Assembly (NCBI GenBank): GCA_910583765.1
Contig: CAJTYS010000087.1
Coordinates: forward strand, 1 to 6,201
From: an uncultured Eubacteriales bacterium
Lineage (GTDB): Bacteria; Bacillota; Clostridia; Peptostreptococcales; Anaerovoracaceae
Length of the DNA stretch: 6,201 nucleotides
Direction: 5' to 3'
Part shown: piece after piece, positions 6,169 to 6,201 of the stretch
How positions within the stretch are numbered: position 1 is the stretch's first letter
Layout: each line of letters opens with the position of its first letter
The notes under the pieces: generated by a model
The model's database searches: none
The model's input: the letters and a program-made list of their open reading frames with translations, nothing else
What the model was told of the DNA's origin: nothing
Program-made: the position numbers and the translations under genes

Positions 6169-6201
6169 CACATTTTCTTCAAGGATTTTGTATCCTATGC
6201 T
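6148..6201. mobile_element. Possible end of an insertion element that truncates the ATPase gene (runs off the window)
   Basis: Homology to the ATPase family ends at TTCGGT (6142-6147). The DNA then turns AT-rich and contains a perfect inverted pair TGTCAA (6153-6158) / TTGACA (6165-6170) around six bases, plus a direct repeat of GATTTTGT (6148-6155 and 6184-6191). Short clustered repeats that begin abruptly inside a gene are typical of insertion-sequence ends, but no transposase and no second end are in view, so the family cannot be named. A simple deletion junction is the alternative. Confidence 0.4.

Noticed and set aside
6165..6201. TTGACA as a -35 of an outward promoter at the right edge
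   Set aside because: No -10 at 16-18 bp (TTGTAT is poor) and the window ends too soon to judge; more likely part of an inverted repeat.

Overview
The window looks like a chromosomal segment of a low-to-mid GC Firmicute, most likely a member of the Clostridia. The reasons are strong purine-rich Shine-Dalgarno sites (AAGGAGGG, AAAGGAG), extended -10 promoters of the TGG-TAnAAT type, and a LemA/DUF2207 pair and PF09820-type ATPase typical of that group. The species cannot be fixed from the sequence.

Layout, left to right. Positions 1-136 hold no gene that I can support. Positions 137-3301 are a compact minus-strand operon read as ung, lemA, DUF2207 gene. It has one near-consensus promoter immediately upstream of ung, 14 bp between ung and lemA, and a 20-bp overlap between lemA and the DUF2207 gene. 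Ung is the DNA-repair uracil glycosylase. LemA and the DUF2207 protein are membrane proteins of unknown biochemical role that commonly occur together. Positions 3461-4972 are a second minus-strand unit: a 503-aa regulator-like protein with a Schlafen AlbA_2 N-domain, a GHKL/HATPase_c_4-like middle, a linker made of a 7-residue tandem repeat, and a C-terminal winged helix.

Positions 4973-5301 are a divergent intergenic region with the most striking structure in the window. Two 45-bp arms face away from each other and share a 16-bp block, a 13-bp diverged spacer of exactly conserved length, and a 16-bp block ending in an extended -10. This reads as twin promoters driving the AlbA_2 gene leftward and an AAA-ATPase gene rightward under the same control.

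The ATPase gene (5302-6168) belongs to the PF09820 + DUF1703 (PD-(D/E)XK) family but stops at 288 aa, just after the ATPase part. The sequence switches at about 6148 to AT-rich DNA with an inverted-repeat motif, which suggests truncation by a mobile-element end that continues past the window.

No RNA gene, CRISPR array or convincing Rho-independent terminator was found. Most of the window is ordinary. The points that merit a second look are the twin divergent promoter, the apparently leaderless ung transcript, the truncated ATPase junction and the in-frame 21-bp repeat.
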